From: Gammaproteobacteria bacterium
GTDB taxonomy: Bacteria; Pseudomonadota; Gammaproteobacteria; Steroidobacterales; Woeseiaceae
NCBI GenBank assembly: GCA_029863705.1
Contig: JAOTUU010000007.1
Span: 1 to 43,607, forward strand
Length of the DNA: 43,607 bases
Reading direction: 5' to 3'
In this document: in pieces, positions 17,199 through 24,526 of the stretch
How the letters are laid out: every line of letters begins with the position of its first letter
How positions within the stretch are numbered: the first letter of the stretch is position 1
Notes under the pieces: generated by a model
What the model was told of the DNA's origin: nothing
What the model saw: only the letters and a program-made list of their open reading frames with translations
The model's database searches: none
Translations under genes and position numbers: made by a program

Positions 17199-17488
17199 GG
17201 GCGACTCCAGTTATCACGGCGGGTGCGGCGCCAGAATTCGAATTCGGAATAATTGCCGGAGTAGATCAGCGGTTTGTCCCGAATGATGAGCGTCGCTGCA
17301 ATGTATATTGCAACGGTCATCCAAAAGAACAGTAAAAGACAAATAACTGCGATTACCCGAATAGTCCCCGGTCGAAAATTGAATCGATCCGCAAGACCCG
17401 CGCAAACGCCGAAAATCCATCCGCTTTCACGATCTCGATAAAGACCGCGCAGCGGCCCGTAGTCGATATTCCAGGTACGTTGAGTCAT
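17195..17488 (-). CDS. pspC: PspC-domain protein (first copy)
   Basis: A 97-aa protein with a PspC domain: SGWIFGVCAGLADRFNFRPGTIRVIAV followed by one hydrophobic helix (ICLLLFFWMTVAIYIAATLII). The C-terminal tail (FEFWRRTRRDNWSRP) is basic and aromatic. In enterobacteria PspC is an inner-membrane partner that recruits PspA during envelope stress. Its ATG directly abuts the pspA stop (TAA ATG), and its stop overlaps the next pspC by 4 nt, so all are read from one transcript. Having two different PspC proteins in the same operon is less usual than the single copy of E. coli. Confidence 0.88.
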   Translation of the reverse strand: MTQRTWNIDYGPLRGLYRDRESGWIFGVCAGLADRFNFRPGTIRVIAVICLLLFFWMTVAIYIAATLIIRDKPLIYSGNYSEFEFWRRTRRDNWSRP

Positions 17489-18172
17489 TTATCCTTCCGC
17501 AGCGCTACTGTTTTCACCAGCCACCCTTGCCTTCAGGGCATCCAACTCTTCTTTGACCGCATCTTCAGCCTCAAGGCTCGCAAACTGATGATTGAGGTCC
17601 TTGGGCAGGCCAAGATCATAAGCTTCGACACGGCCTTCCACATCATCGATACGGCGGGTGTACTGCTCGAAGCGAATCATCGCGTCATCAATCTGGTAGT
17701 CATAAATCTTTTTTCTTGCTGCCAGACGGCTACTTGCTGTCTTGTGCCGTGCAAGCAACGATTTCTGACGTGTCTTGGCATCCTCCAGCTTGCCTTCCAA
17801 CCGTGCTATATCTTCATTCAGCTTACTGAGACCCTCGTCGACGGCCAGGTAGTCCTGTTTTAGCACCTCGGTGGCAGACGCTACGCGAGACTTCTCGATT
17901 AAAGCCGCCTTGGCCAGGTCTTCACGTCCTTTTCGAATAGCCAACTCGGCTTTTTCATCCCAATCGCGCAACTCGCGGTCAAGTGACTCGAGTTTGCGAT
18001 TCAGGTCTTTCTTGTCCGCAATAGACCGAGCTGCTGCCGAACGAACTTCAACCAGCGTGTCTTCCATTTCCTGGATCATCAAACGCACGATCTTCTCGGG
18101 ATCTTCCGCTTTGTCGAGAATTGCGTTGATGTTTGAGTTCACGATGTCGCTGAATCTCGTGAATATGCCCAT
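17489..18172 (-). CDS. pspA: Phage shock protein A (PspA/IM30 family)
   Basis: A 227-aa, almost wholly helical coiled-coil protein. The N-terminus MGIFTRFSDIVNSNINAILDKAEDPEK is the amphipathic helix and start of the PspA/Vipp1 family, and VRLMIQEMEDTLVEVRSAAA follows. PspA binds PspF to restrain it and, when released, assembles on the inner membrane to limit proton leak. I chose ATG 18172 (SD GGAAAGG) over the track's 18202, because the longer form (MSFTNYEERA) would begin at about the predicted transcription start. A sigma-54 promoter lies about 40 nt upstream. Confidence 0.95.
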   Translation of the reverse strand: MGIFTRFSDIVNSNINAILDKAEDPEKIVRLMIQEMEDTLVEVRSAAARSIADKKDLNRKLESLDRELRDWDEKAELAIRKGREDLAKAALIEKSRVASATEVLKQDYLAVDEGLSKLNEDIARLEGKLEDAKTRQKSLLARHKTASSRLAARKKIYDYQIDDAMIRFEQYTRRIDDVEGRVEAYDLGLPKDLNHQFASLEAEDAVKEELDALKARVAGENSSAAEG

Positions 18173-18211
18173 GGCCCTTTCCTCGTAATTGGTGAAACTC
18201 ATGATTAGTAC

Positions 18212-18227
18212 TGCAGCATCCGTGCCA
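18212..18227 (-). promoter_or_regulatory. Sigma-54 (-24/-12) promoter of the pspA operon
   Basis: The minus strand reads TGGCACGGATGCTGCA, matching the sigma-54 consensus TGGCACG-N4-TTGCA with GG and GC exactly ten nucleotides apart and one mismatch (CTGC for TTGC). Transcription would begin at about 18200, giving a leader of about 28 nt to the chosen pspA ATG. The adjacent divergent pspF encodes the matching enhancer-binding activator. The AT-rich stretch at about 18255-18330 could hold the activator and IHF sites, but I cannot define them. Confidence 0.85.
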
Positions 18228-18359
18228 ACTCGTATCTGGGCTGATAACTATTTGTATTTGAAAGTAAAAAAATAATATTCGATCCGTTGGCTGGCTACTA
18301 ATTATGGCGATAATAACTAATGTCTGGCTTTTTTTACTATTCTCTGGTGAAATTAGCCA

Positions 18360-19373
18360 ATGTCTGTACGTACACCTGGCCAGCAAATAATCGGGGAGGC
18401 GCCGGCCTTTCTCGAAATGCTCGAACACGTGTCCCGCGTAGCTCCGCTGAACAAGCCTGTGCTGGTTGTTGGCGAACGCGGCACCGGCAAGGAGCTGATC
18501 GCCTCACGGCTGCATTTCCTGTCAGAGCGCTGGGAGCAGAATGTTGTAAAGGTGAATTGCGCAGCTCTGACGGAGTCGATCCTGGAATCAGAATTATTCG
18601 GCCACGAAGCCGGTGCATTTACCGGGGCGACGCAGACCCATATTGGTCACTTTGAGCGCGCGGACAGCGGCTCGATGATCCTCGATGAGTTGGCGACGAT
18701 CACCCCTCGGATGCAGGAGAAGATCCTGCGTGCAATCGAGTACGGCGAAATTCAACGGGTCGGCGGCAGTGACACACTGCGTGTCGATGTGCGGATTGTC
18801 GGCTCGACAAACTCGGACCTGCAATCTCTCGCTGCAAGCGGAGGGTTCCGTCGGGATCTACTGGATCGCCTGGCGTTCGATGTCATTACGATTCCACCAT
18901 TACGAGAACGCCTCGAGGATATCTTAACTTTGGCTCACGCATTCGCCGTTAACATGGTCAGCGAAATGAAGCAGGCCTATTTCCCGGGCTTCGCACCCAA
19001 AGCAGCCTCAGCACTATTGCGGCACAAATGGCCTGGCAACGTACGCGAATTGAAGAACACCATAGAGCGATCTGTGTATCGATCAAGCGACCCTGAACAG
19101 CCGATTTCGGTTATCGCTTTCGACCCATTCGATTCGCCATTCAAGCTTGCTGATACGGTTGACAGCAAGGCTCCTGAACCTCGAGTGCAGCGAGAACCGC
19201 TGCTGCCGACAGACTTGCCACAGCGGCTCAGAGAAACCGAAAGAGACCTGTTGAATGCGGCTCTGAAGAAAGCACGCTTCAACCAGAGCATGGCGGCAGA
19301 TCTATTGGGGCTCAGCTACCATCAGTTTCGCGGCAAACTCCGCAAGCACAAAATCTCCGGTCGCCCCTCCTAG
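18360..19373 (+). CDS. pspF: Sigma-54-dependent activator PspF
   Basis: A 337-aa enhancer-binding protein with no N-terminal receiver domain, as in PspF. Visible are Walker A GERGTGKE (about residue 38), the sigma-54 contact loop AGAFTGA, Walker B SMILDELA, the arginine-finger region RRDLLDRLAFDVI and WPGNVRELKNTIERSVYRS. The C-terminus carries a Fis-type helix-turn-helix (NQSMAADLLGLSYHQFRGKLRKH). It should activate the divergent pspA operon and be held inactive by PspA. It starts at ATG 18360 and ends 8 nt before the convergent ABC permease gene. Confidence 0.95.
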   Translation: MSVRTPGQQIIGEAPAFLEMLEHVSRVAPLNKPVLVVGERGTGKELIASRLHFLSERWEQNVVKVNCAALTESILESELFGHEAGAFTGATQTHIGHFERADSGSMILDELATITPRMQEKILRAIEYGEIQRVGGSDTLRVDVRIVGSTNSDLQSLAASGGFRRDLLDRLAFDVITIPPLRERLEDILTLAHAFAVNMVSEMKQAYFPGFAPKAASALLRHKWPGNVRELKNTIERSVYRSSDPEQPISVIAFDPFDSPFKLADTVDSKAPEPRVQREPLLPTDLPQRLRETERDLLNAALKKARFNQSMAADLLGLSYHQFRGKLRKHKISGRPS

Positions 19374-19381
19374 CCGACCAC

Positions 19382-20308
19382 TTAGCTCTCGTCGCGGTAC
19401 CGTCGAACGTATATCGCCGCGGTGATAAAAAGGCCGCAAACGATAAGTCCGGTCCAGACTTCGATGCTGGTCAGGAACTTGCCGTAATCCAGCCACGACA
19501 CCAGGCTGAGGTTCTCCGACAGTATTGACTCCAGGTCGTCCTCGTCGAATCCCGAATGCGAGATCGAGTCGAAGATCGGCATCGTGACAATACTGAGCCG
19601 GGTCAGGATTGCTTCGCCGAGAGCCCACGATCTGAAAACGATATATTCGAGAATGGGCAGGATAGCGATCGGCAAAACTGCACGCAGGAGCGGGCCGCGT
19701 TTTGCCCAAGCCGATATGAACAGAAACCAACCCAGAAGCGGAGCCATCCAGATCGGCACCGCGATTAATATCGTGGTCACGGCGATCCACGTATCGAACA
19801 ATGGTACAGCGCCCCAGATAAACCGCATCGGATTCGCGCCCTCCGCAGCCAACCAAATGCTAATGATGATCAGGTTCAGGAGATGCGAGATTATGACTGC
19901 GACCATTGTGGCCAACGGTATTGCAATAGCCGCCGTTAACAACTTTGACACAACGGTTTCGGCATCAGTAATCGGCAACGAGCGCCAGAATAGAATGCTC
20001 TTGTCCTTGCGCTCCGCGTACAGGGCATCGAGGCAATAAAAAATCGCAAGAAACCACATCGCAATCAGGAACACGGACGTATTGCCTAACAGGAATCCAG
20101 CGAGCGCAACCCGCCGTACCGATTCGGGCACCGTTGCATCAGCGATCTTCTCAATATCGGGGTTGAGTATTTCGCCAAACGCGGCAACCGCTATGACCAT
20201 CGCCACTGCCAGCAGTGTTGTGATCGTCGCTACTGCCGCAGGTGTAATCCAGATCGAGCGATGTTCCCAAAGCTCGCGTCGCACCAGCGCCAATTGGTTC
20301 GTAATCAT
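19382..20308 (-). CDS. ABC-2 type transporter permease
   Basis: A 308-aa inner-membrane protein with about six hydrophobic helices: WITPAAVATITTLLAVAMVIAVAAF, FLLGNTSVFLIAMWFLAIFY, the segment after DAETVVSKLLTAAIAIPLATMVAVII, MAPLLGWFLFISAW, AVLPIAILPILEYIVF and a C-terminal one ending in YVRRYRDES. YAERKDKSILFWRSLPITDAE is the typical cytoplasmic loop of ABC-2 permeases. It overlaps the ATPase gene by 4 nt. The system probably exports or removes a membrane-active compound, but no substrate is evident. Confidence 0.88.
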   Translation of the reverse strand: MITNQLALVRRELWEHRSIWITPAAVATITTLLAVAMVIAVAAFGEILNPDIEKIADATVPESVRRVALAGFLLGNTSVFLIAMWFLAIFYCLDALYAERKDKSILFWRSLPITDAETVVSKLLTAAIAIPLATMVAVIISHLLNLIIISIWLAAEGANPMRFIWGAVPLFDTWIAVTTILIAVPIWMAPLLGWFLFISAWAKRGPLLRAVLPIAILPILEYIVFRSWALGEAILTRLSIVTMPIFDSISHSGFDEDDLESILSENLSLVSWLDYGKFLTSIEVWTGLIVCGLFITAAIYVRRYRDES

Positions 20309-21162
20309 GCTGCTGCCCCCTTAACTTTCGCGACGAACAAATCGGCTACCGACGGAGTGTGCAGCTCTCCGAACGCTGCCACCTTGTCCCGATCGATCCC
20401 CTCGAATGTCATGACTTTCTTGCCGAAAACGTCGCGCTCGTAGATCGGACCGAGTTGCCGCGCCTTGTCGGCGTTCTCGCCAGACGTCACAAGCTCCACA
20501 AATTTGCCTGCCAGGGACTCCATGCTGGTGTTCAGAAGCAGACGACCGTCGTTGATGAACATGATGTCTGTCATCAGGTTTTCGATTTCCTCGACCTGGT
20601 GTGTGGTAATGAAGATCGTTCGCTCACCGTCGAAATAGTCGTTTAGCAGGTTGCTGTAAAATTCTTTACGAAAAATGATGTCCAGACCGAGTGTCGGCTC
20701 ATCCAGAACAAGGAGCCGCGCATCCACTGCGGTTATGATCGACAGGTGCAGCTGAGTGACCATGCCCTTGGACAATTCGCGGACCTTGGCGTCTTTTCGT
20801 ACCTTGGTGCGCGCCAGTAACTCTTCCGAGCGTTTTCGCGAATAATTCGGATGCGTTGCTTCTACAAAATCGAGCAACTGCTCCACCTTGATCCAGCGCG
20901 GCAGCACGGCCACATCGGCAATGAAACAAATGTTCTTCATAAGTTCCTTGCGCTGCCGAAACGGATCCAGCCCCAGGACGGACAAGTCACCATCACAATC
21001 CGTGAGGCCAAGTAAGGCTTTGAGTAGCGTGGTCTTGCCAGCACCATTAGGACCAAAGAGTCCTGTGATCTTGCCCTTCTCGATCTCAAAGCTGACGTTG
21101 TCCACGGCACGAACAGGCCCGAAACTCTTCGATACGTTTCTGGCGGTGACCAGACTAGTCAT
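20305..21162 (-). CDS. ABC transporter ATP-binding protein (YtrB-like)
   Basis: A 285-aa ATPase with Walker A GPNGAGKTT (about 38-46), signature VRELSKGMVTQLHLS and Walker B LLVLDEPTLGLD, followed by the H-loop in TTHQVEEIE. In the signature loop the usual LSGGQ is LSKGM, as in the YtrB/BcrA-like subgroup. I use ATG 21162 (MTSLVTARNVSKSFG), which overlaps the GntR gene end (ATGACTAG), rather than the track's 21201. It powers the adjacent ABC-2 permease. The GntR-ABC-ABC order is that of ytr-type operons. Confidence 0.93.
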   Translation of the reverse strand: MTSLVTARNVSKSFGPVRAVDNVSFEIEKGKITGLFGPNGAGKTTLLKALLGLTDCDGDLSVLGLDPFRQRKELMKNICFIADVAVLPRWIKVEQLLDFVEATHPNYSRKRSEELLARTKVRKDAKVRELSKGMVTQLHLSIITAVDARLLVLDEPTLGLDIIFRKEFYSNLLNDYFDGERTIFITTHQVEEIENLMTDIMFINDGRLLLNTSMESLAGKFVELVTSGENADKARQLGPIYERDVFGKKVMTFEGIDRDKVAAFGELHTPSVADLFVAKVKGAAA

Positions 21163-21538
21163 CCTTATCTCCTGCGTCTTTTGCCTTTTGTTCTTGTTCA
21201 CTCAAGGCCGCTACGTCGAGCCCGAGCCGCTGGATAGTGGCAAATATCACTGGCCACTCCTTCTCAATAAATCGTTGCCGCTCGTCCTTAAGCAATTGCC
21301 GCCGAGCGCCATCGTTCACGAACATGCCGCGACCGCGCTTCTTCTCGACCAGGCCTTCATCCACGAGTTCCTGGTAGCCCTTTAGAACTGTTAGCGGGTT
21401 AAGACGATATTCGGCAGCGACATTACGCACAGAAGGCAACGCATCACCGTCACCGAGCACGCCCTCCAGGATCATCGCAACGACCCGATCCCGCAGTTGT
21501 CGGTAAATGGGCTGATCTTCATTCCATTTCGGGTCCAT
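21155..21538 (-). CDS. GntR-family repressor, YtrA subfamily
   Basis: A 127-aa regulator with an N-terminal winged helix (PIYRQLRDRVVAMILEGVLGDGDALPSVRNVAAEYRLNP, then YQELVDEGLVEKKRGRGMFV) and a short helical tail instead of a full effector domain, the hallmark of the YtrA subgroup. YtrA proteins repress their own ABC transporter operon and respond to cell-envelope compounds in Bacillus. Its likely operator is the 22-bp palindrome at 21908-21929, upstream of the small leading gene. An intrinsic terminator stands 58 nt before its start, so expression of the transporter may depend on read-through. Confidence 0.92.
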   Translation of the reverse strand: MDPKWNEDQPIYRQLRDRVVAMILEGVLGDGDALPSVRNVAAEYRLNPLTVLKGYQELVDEGLVEKKRGRGMFVNDGARRQLLKDERQRFIEKEWPVIFATIQRLGLDVAALSEQEQKAKDAGDKDD

Positions 21539-21595
21539 CGTTTAAGTGCCCTGCCTGTAGTTGCCGCCTGTTTGGAGCGACAGAGGTTGTTGTTT

Positions 21596-21629
21596 AAAAA
21601 GGCGCCAGCCTGCATGCGCAGGCTGGCGC
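21596..21629 (-). terminator. Strong intrinsic terminator between the 54-aa gene and gntR
   Basis: A perfect 12-bp GC-rich stem (GCGCCAGCCTGC at 21602-21613 and GCAGGCTGGCGC at 21618-21629, loop ATGC) is followed on the minus strand by CTTTTT. It would end transcripts of the small exported peptide gene and, if that promoter also serves gntR and the ABC genes, would reduce their expression. Confidence 0.85.
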
Positions 21630-21704
21630 AACAAGTCCGTCGCTGCTTTACTCGCCTTGGGGACGGAAACTGAATGTGTGTTTATGCCCAGCGTAACGAC
21701 CCTT

Positions 21705-21869
21705 TTAGCCTTTGAAACTGACATGAATTTCAATGACATCCGCTGCGCTCTTGGCCGCCGCTTCTTGCGTCGTTGCTTCGGCCTGAGCTGCCACAAGCGC
21801 AATTGTCATGAGTGCCATCATTGTCAGGCCAACAATTTCGTTCAGGTAGCGTCGAATCAGGTGTTTCAT
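21705..21869 (-). CDS. 54-aa exported peptide of unknown function (not in ORF track)
   Basis: From ATG 21869 a 54-codon ORF runs to TAA at 21705. The protein has a basic N-terminus (MKHLIRRYLNEI), a hydrophobic core (VGLTMMALMTIALVAA) and an AxA-like cleavage site (AQAEA), leaving a mature peptide of about 25 residues ending in EIHVSFKG. It follows a promoter-like sequence with an embedded palindrome and is itself followed by a strong terminator, which supports a real gene. No Shine-Dalgarno better than GAG is seen. As first gene before a GntR/ABC operon it could be a substrate or signal of the exporter, but that is speculation. Confidence 0.6.
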   Translation of the reverse strand: MKHLIRRYLNEIVGLTMMALMTIALVAAQAEATTQEAAAKSAADVIEIHVSFKG

Positions 21870-21907
21870 CGCAGTGGCTCCACAGGTTCTGTTTTGCTAG
21901 TGAGCTA

Positions 21908-21929
21908 GTGTTATAGTTGACTATAACAC
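21908..21929. promoter_or_regulatory. 22-bp palindrome, probable operator of the GntR/ABC operon
   Basis: GTGTTATAG-TTGA-CTATAACAC is a perfect 9-bp inverted repeat with 4-nt centre. On the minus strand its right half contains TATAGT (21920-21925), a possible -10, 16 nt from TTGCAA (21942-21947), a possible -35. Transcription would then start around 21912 and run into the 54-aa gene. A repressor bound here would block that promoter, as expected for a YtrA-type regulator. Confidence 0.7.
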
Positions 21930-22081
21930 CAATATTGCCCTTTGCAAGCCTTTTTTCACAATTTTGCTAACCCGAACGGCTTGCGCGCCACGTTTGTAGA
22001 GATATGGCCGCGGCTACCCACGTAATGACCCACGCTGAATTTCGGGTTCCCCGAGCGGCCGCTGTCCCCTATGCTCTGAAA

Positions 22082-22639
22082 ATGGACGAAACACCTGAGG
22101 ACAGCGCCCTGATGCTGCGTTACCGCGACGGCGATGTGGCGGCGTTCGAGCTGCTTTACCAACGCCACAACGATGCCCTCTATCGCTATTTGTTAAGGCT
22201 CTGCCATCACCGTGACACCGCCGAGGACATTTTCCAGGATGTTTGGGGGAAGATCATCAAGTCGCGGCAAAACTACCGGCCAACTGCGAAGTTCTCGACC
22301 TTTCTTTATCGAGTGGCGCACAATTGTTTCATCGATCATATCCGCCGCAACAAACGACACTCCCACACCGTCGATGTCGAGCCGGACAATCAACCCGATC
22401 CCGGAGATCAGCCTGAGGCATTGGCAGAGAGGAGTATGGCGAGGCGCAGGCTTGATGCCGCATTGACGGAGCTGCCAGAAGAGCAACGCGATGTATTCTT
22501 ACTGCACGAAGAGGCAGGGCTGAATCTCGACCAGATTGCGTCAGTCACTGGCGCCAATCGTGAAACCGCGAAAAGCCGGCTTCGTTACGCTGTAAAAAAA
22601 TTGCGCGTAGCCATAAATGAGCCAGCGGAGACGTCATGA
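22082..22639 (+). CDS. ECF-type RNA polymerase sigma factor
   Basis: A 185-aa sigma-70 family protein of the extracytoplasmic function group. Region 2 is visible as DVAAFELLYQRHNDALYRYLLRL, DTAEDIFQDVWGKII and FSTFLYRVAHNCFIDHIRR, and region 4 as LPEEQRDVFLLHEEAGLNLDQIASVTGANRETAKSRLRYAVKKLR. I take ATG 22082 (MDETPEDSALM) as start, since homology begins there; the track's 22004 adds 26 residues of no family character. It overlaps the following gene by 4 nt (ATGA), which suggests that gene encodes its anti-sigma factor. The stimulus is unknown. Confidence 0.9.
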   Translation: MDETPEDSALMLRYRDGDVAAFELLYQRHNDALYRYLLRLCHHRDTAEDIFQDVWGKIIKSRQNYRPTAKFSTFLYRVAHNCFIDHIRRNKRHSHTVDVEPDNQPDPGDQPEALAERSMARRRLDAALTELPEEQRDVFLLHEEAGLNLDQIASVTGANRETAKSRLRYAVKKLRVAINEPAETS

Positions 22640-23370
22640 CCGAAGATCGAATCAGACCAGAGTCAGATGGCGAAGTGGACTCGCTCGTCACCCAGACCTA
22701 TAGAGAGGTAGCGAGTGAGCTCACACCGGAGCACCTCAACAGGGCTGTAATGAAGCAGGCTGCCGATGCAGCACGCCCTCGTTACCTCAGGTCTGTGTCC
22801 TGGACGCGCCCTATGGCCTGGGCAGCGACGATAACCCTCTGTGTCGCCCTGGTGCTCGAAGTTACGAACGCGCCTGTTCCTGAAACCAGCGATGTTGTGT
22901 TGCCGTCCGGTCGACTCGACGCGCCTGCACCTGCGGCTTCAGCGGCACCCGCACCCAAGCTGAATAGACCTGATCCGGTCAAAGCTGAGGCGCTCCCTGA
23001 AGCCATGCAGGACGCTGAGGTGCCTGCGGAGAGGAAACGTACAGCGAAAATAAGTAAAGATCTTCGCCAGCAAGTCGCGGCTAAGCCAGCCAGTGCAGAA
23101 GAGTTTTCCATGAAAGATGACGATATGCTGGGCCGGGCCAGGGAAATCGCGACGCTGCAGACCGGCGACATAAGGGAATCCGATCAAGTATTGGGTGCCA
23201 CGACGATTGCTGCGGGTTCTGCAGAGCCCTCCTGCAGTGAAACCGACGTCGCAAAGCCCGACTCCTGGCTTCTTTGCATACAAAAGCTCGAGGATGCCGG
23301 TCGAATGGCCGAAGCGGACGAGCAACGTGCACTTTACAATGCCGCCTACCCGGAAGACGAACCACTTTAG
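22636..23370 (+). CDS. Putative membrane anti-sigma factor partner of the ECF sigma
   Basis: A 244-aa protein translationally coupled to the ECF sigma gene. The N-terminal cytoplasmic part (about 55 residues, with [24 protein letters not shown]) is followed by one transmembrane helix ([18 protein letters not shown], about 59-76). The periplasmic part has a long Pro/Ala-rich linker and a small C-terminal domain with two cysteines ([22 protein letters not shown]) that might be disulfide bonded. It lacks the HxxxCxxC zinc motif of ZAS anti-sigma factors, so the function is inferred from coupling and topology only. Confidence 0.65.
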   Translation: MTEDRIRPESDGEVDSLVTQTYREVASELTPEHLNRAVMKQAADAARPRYLRSVSWTRPMAWAATITLCVALVLEVTNAPVPETSDVVLPSGRLDAPAPAASAAPAPKLNRPDPVKAEALPEAMQDAEVPAERKRTAKISKDLRQQVAAKPASAEEFSMKDDDMLGRAREIATLQTGDIRESDQVLGATTIAAGSAEPSCSETDVAKPDSWLLCIQKLEDAGRMAEADEQRALYNAAYPEDEPL

Positions 23371-23465
23371 TTTCGGTATCTCACGAGTGCCGCGCGACGC
23401 GGGCGGTGCTAGAATCGCCGCCGCAAAGCTACGCTTTTCCACTGCGGCCACCCAGGAATCAGAAA

Positions 23466-24443
23466 ATGAAGTCACCAGTTCGCGTCACCATAACCGGCGC
23501 TGCCGGCCAAATCGGCTACCAGCTCGCCTTTCGGATCGCCTCCGGTCAGATGCTCGGCGCTGATCAACCCGTCATACTGCAACTACTCGAGATTCCGCCA
23601 GCCCTGCCGGCACTCCGTGGTGTGGTCATGGAACTCGATGATTGTGCTTTCAGCACCCTTGCCGGGATAGTCGCTACAGACGACCCGAGCGTGGCTTTCA
23701 AGGACAGCGATTATGCGTTACTGGTCGGCGCCCGCCCGCGAGGACCTGGCATGGAGCGCAAAGATCTGCTCGAAGCAAACGCGGCAATCTTCTCCGTGCA
23801 GGGTAAGGCGATGAACGACAATGCGAGCAAGGACATTCGCGTACTGGTTGTGGGTAACCCGGCGAACACGAATGCGCTCATTGCTCAAAGCAACGCGCCT
23901 GATCTTAATCCACGCAACTTCACGTCGATGACTCGCCTCGACCACAATCGCGCTTCTGCGCAGCTTGCTGCAAGAACAGGCAAGCACGTTAATGATGTGC
24001 AACGCATGACGGTTTGGGGCAATCATTCCGCTACACAATACCCGGACATCCATCACACGTTAGTTGACGGCACGCCTGCGCTGGATCTGGTCGACCAGAC
24101 GTGGCTGGTGGACGACTTCATACCGGTCGTACAACAGCGCGGCGCGGCAATTATCAAGGCCCGTGGCGCGTCGTCAGCCGCTTCGGCCGCATCTGCCGCC
24201 ATTGATCACATGCGCGATTGGGTGTTGGGCTCCCCGGATGGCGACTGGGTCAGCATGGGAATTCCGGCTGATGGCAGTTACGGCATTGAGTCCGGCGTCG
24301 TTTATTCCTATCCGGTTCATTGCCGTGATGGCGATTACGAAATCGTTCAGGATCTGGCGATTTCTGAATTCAGCCGTGAACGCATGGATGCAACAGAGGT
24401 CGAATTGCGCGAAGAACGGGCAGCGATTGAGGAACTGCTCTAG
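23466..24443 (+). CDS. mdh: Malate dehydrogenase
   Basis: A 325-aa NAD-dependent dehydrogenase interconverting malate and oxaloacetate in the TCA cycle. The Rossmann motif [18 protein letters not shown], the active loop [32 protein letters not shown] and the catalytic histidine in [12 protein letters not shown] are all present, as in the cytosolic-type malate dehydrogenase group. I use ATG 23466; the track ORF from 23274 adds 64 residues that overlap the anti-sigma gene in another frame and have no family character. The following 83 bp carry no clear terminator. Confidence 0.96.
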   Translation: MKSPVRVTITGAAGQIGYQLAFRIASGQMLGADQPVILQLLEIPPALPALRGVVMELDDCAFSTLAGIVATDDPSVAFKDSDYALLVGARPRGPGMERKDLLEANAAIFSVQGKAMNDNASKDIRVLVVGNPANTNALIAQSNAPDLNPRNFTSMTRLDHNRASAQLAARTGKHVNDVQRMTVWGNHSATQYPDIHHTLVDGTPALDLVDQTWLVDDFIPVVQQRGAAIIKARGASSAASAASAAIDHMRDWVLGSPDGDWVSMGIPADGSYGIESGVVYSYPVHCRDGDYEIVQDLAISEFSRERMDATEVELREERAAIEELL

Positions 24444-24526
24444 CTGTGATTACTAGCACGGCATTCCCGGCGCCTTGATGATAGGGTTTGTCGTGCTGGT
24501 CAGTTGAATTAATCAAGGGGTTTGAA

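Noticed and set aside
19302-19856. 184-aa minus-strand ORF inside the ABC-2 permease and pspF end
   Set aside because: It is in another frame of the permease gene and crosses the pspF stop. Its composition is not membrane-like or domain-like.
24444-24526. Inverted repeat CTAGCACG...CGTGCTGG between mdh and fadE, considered as terminator or operator
   Set aside because: The loop is almost 40 nt, one pair is G-T, and no T run follows. Chance pairing is enough to explain it.
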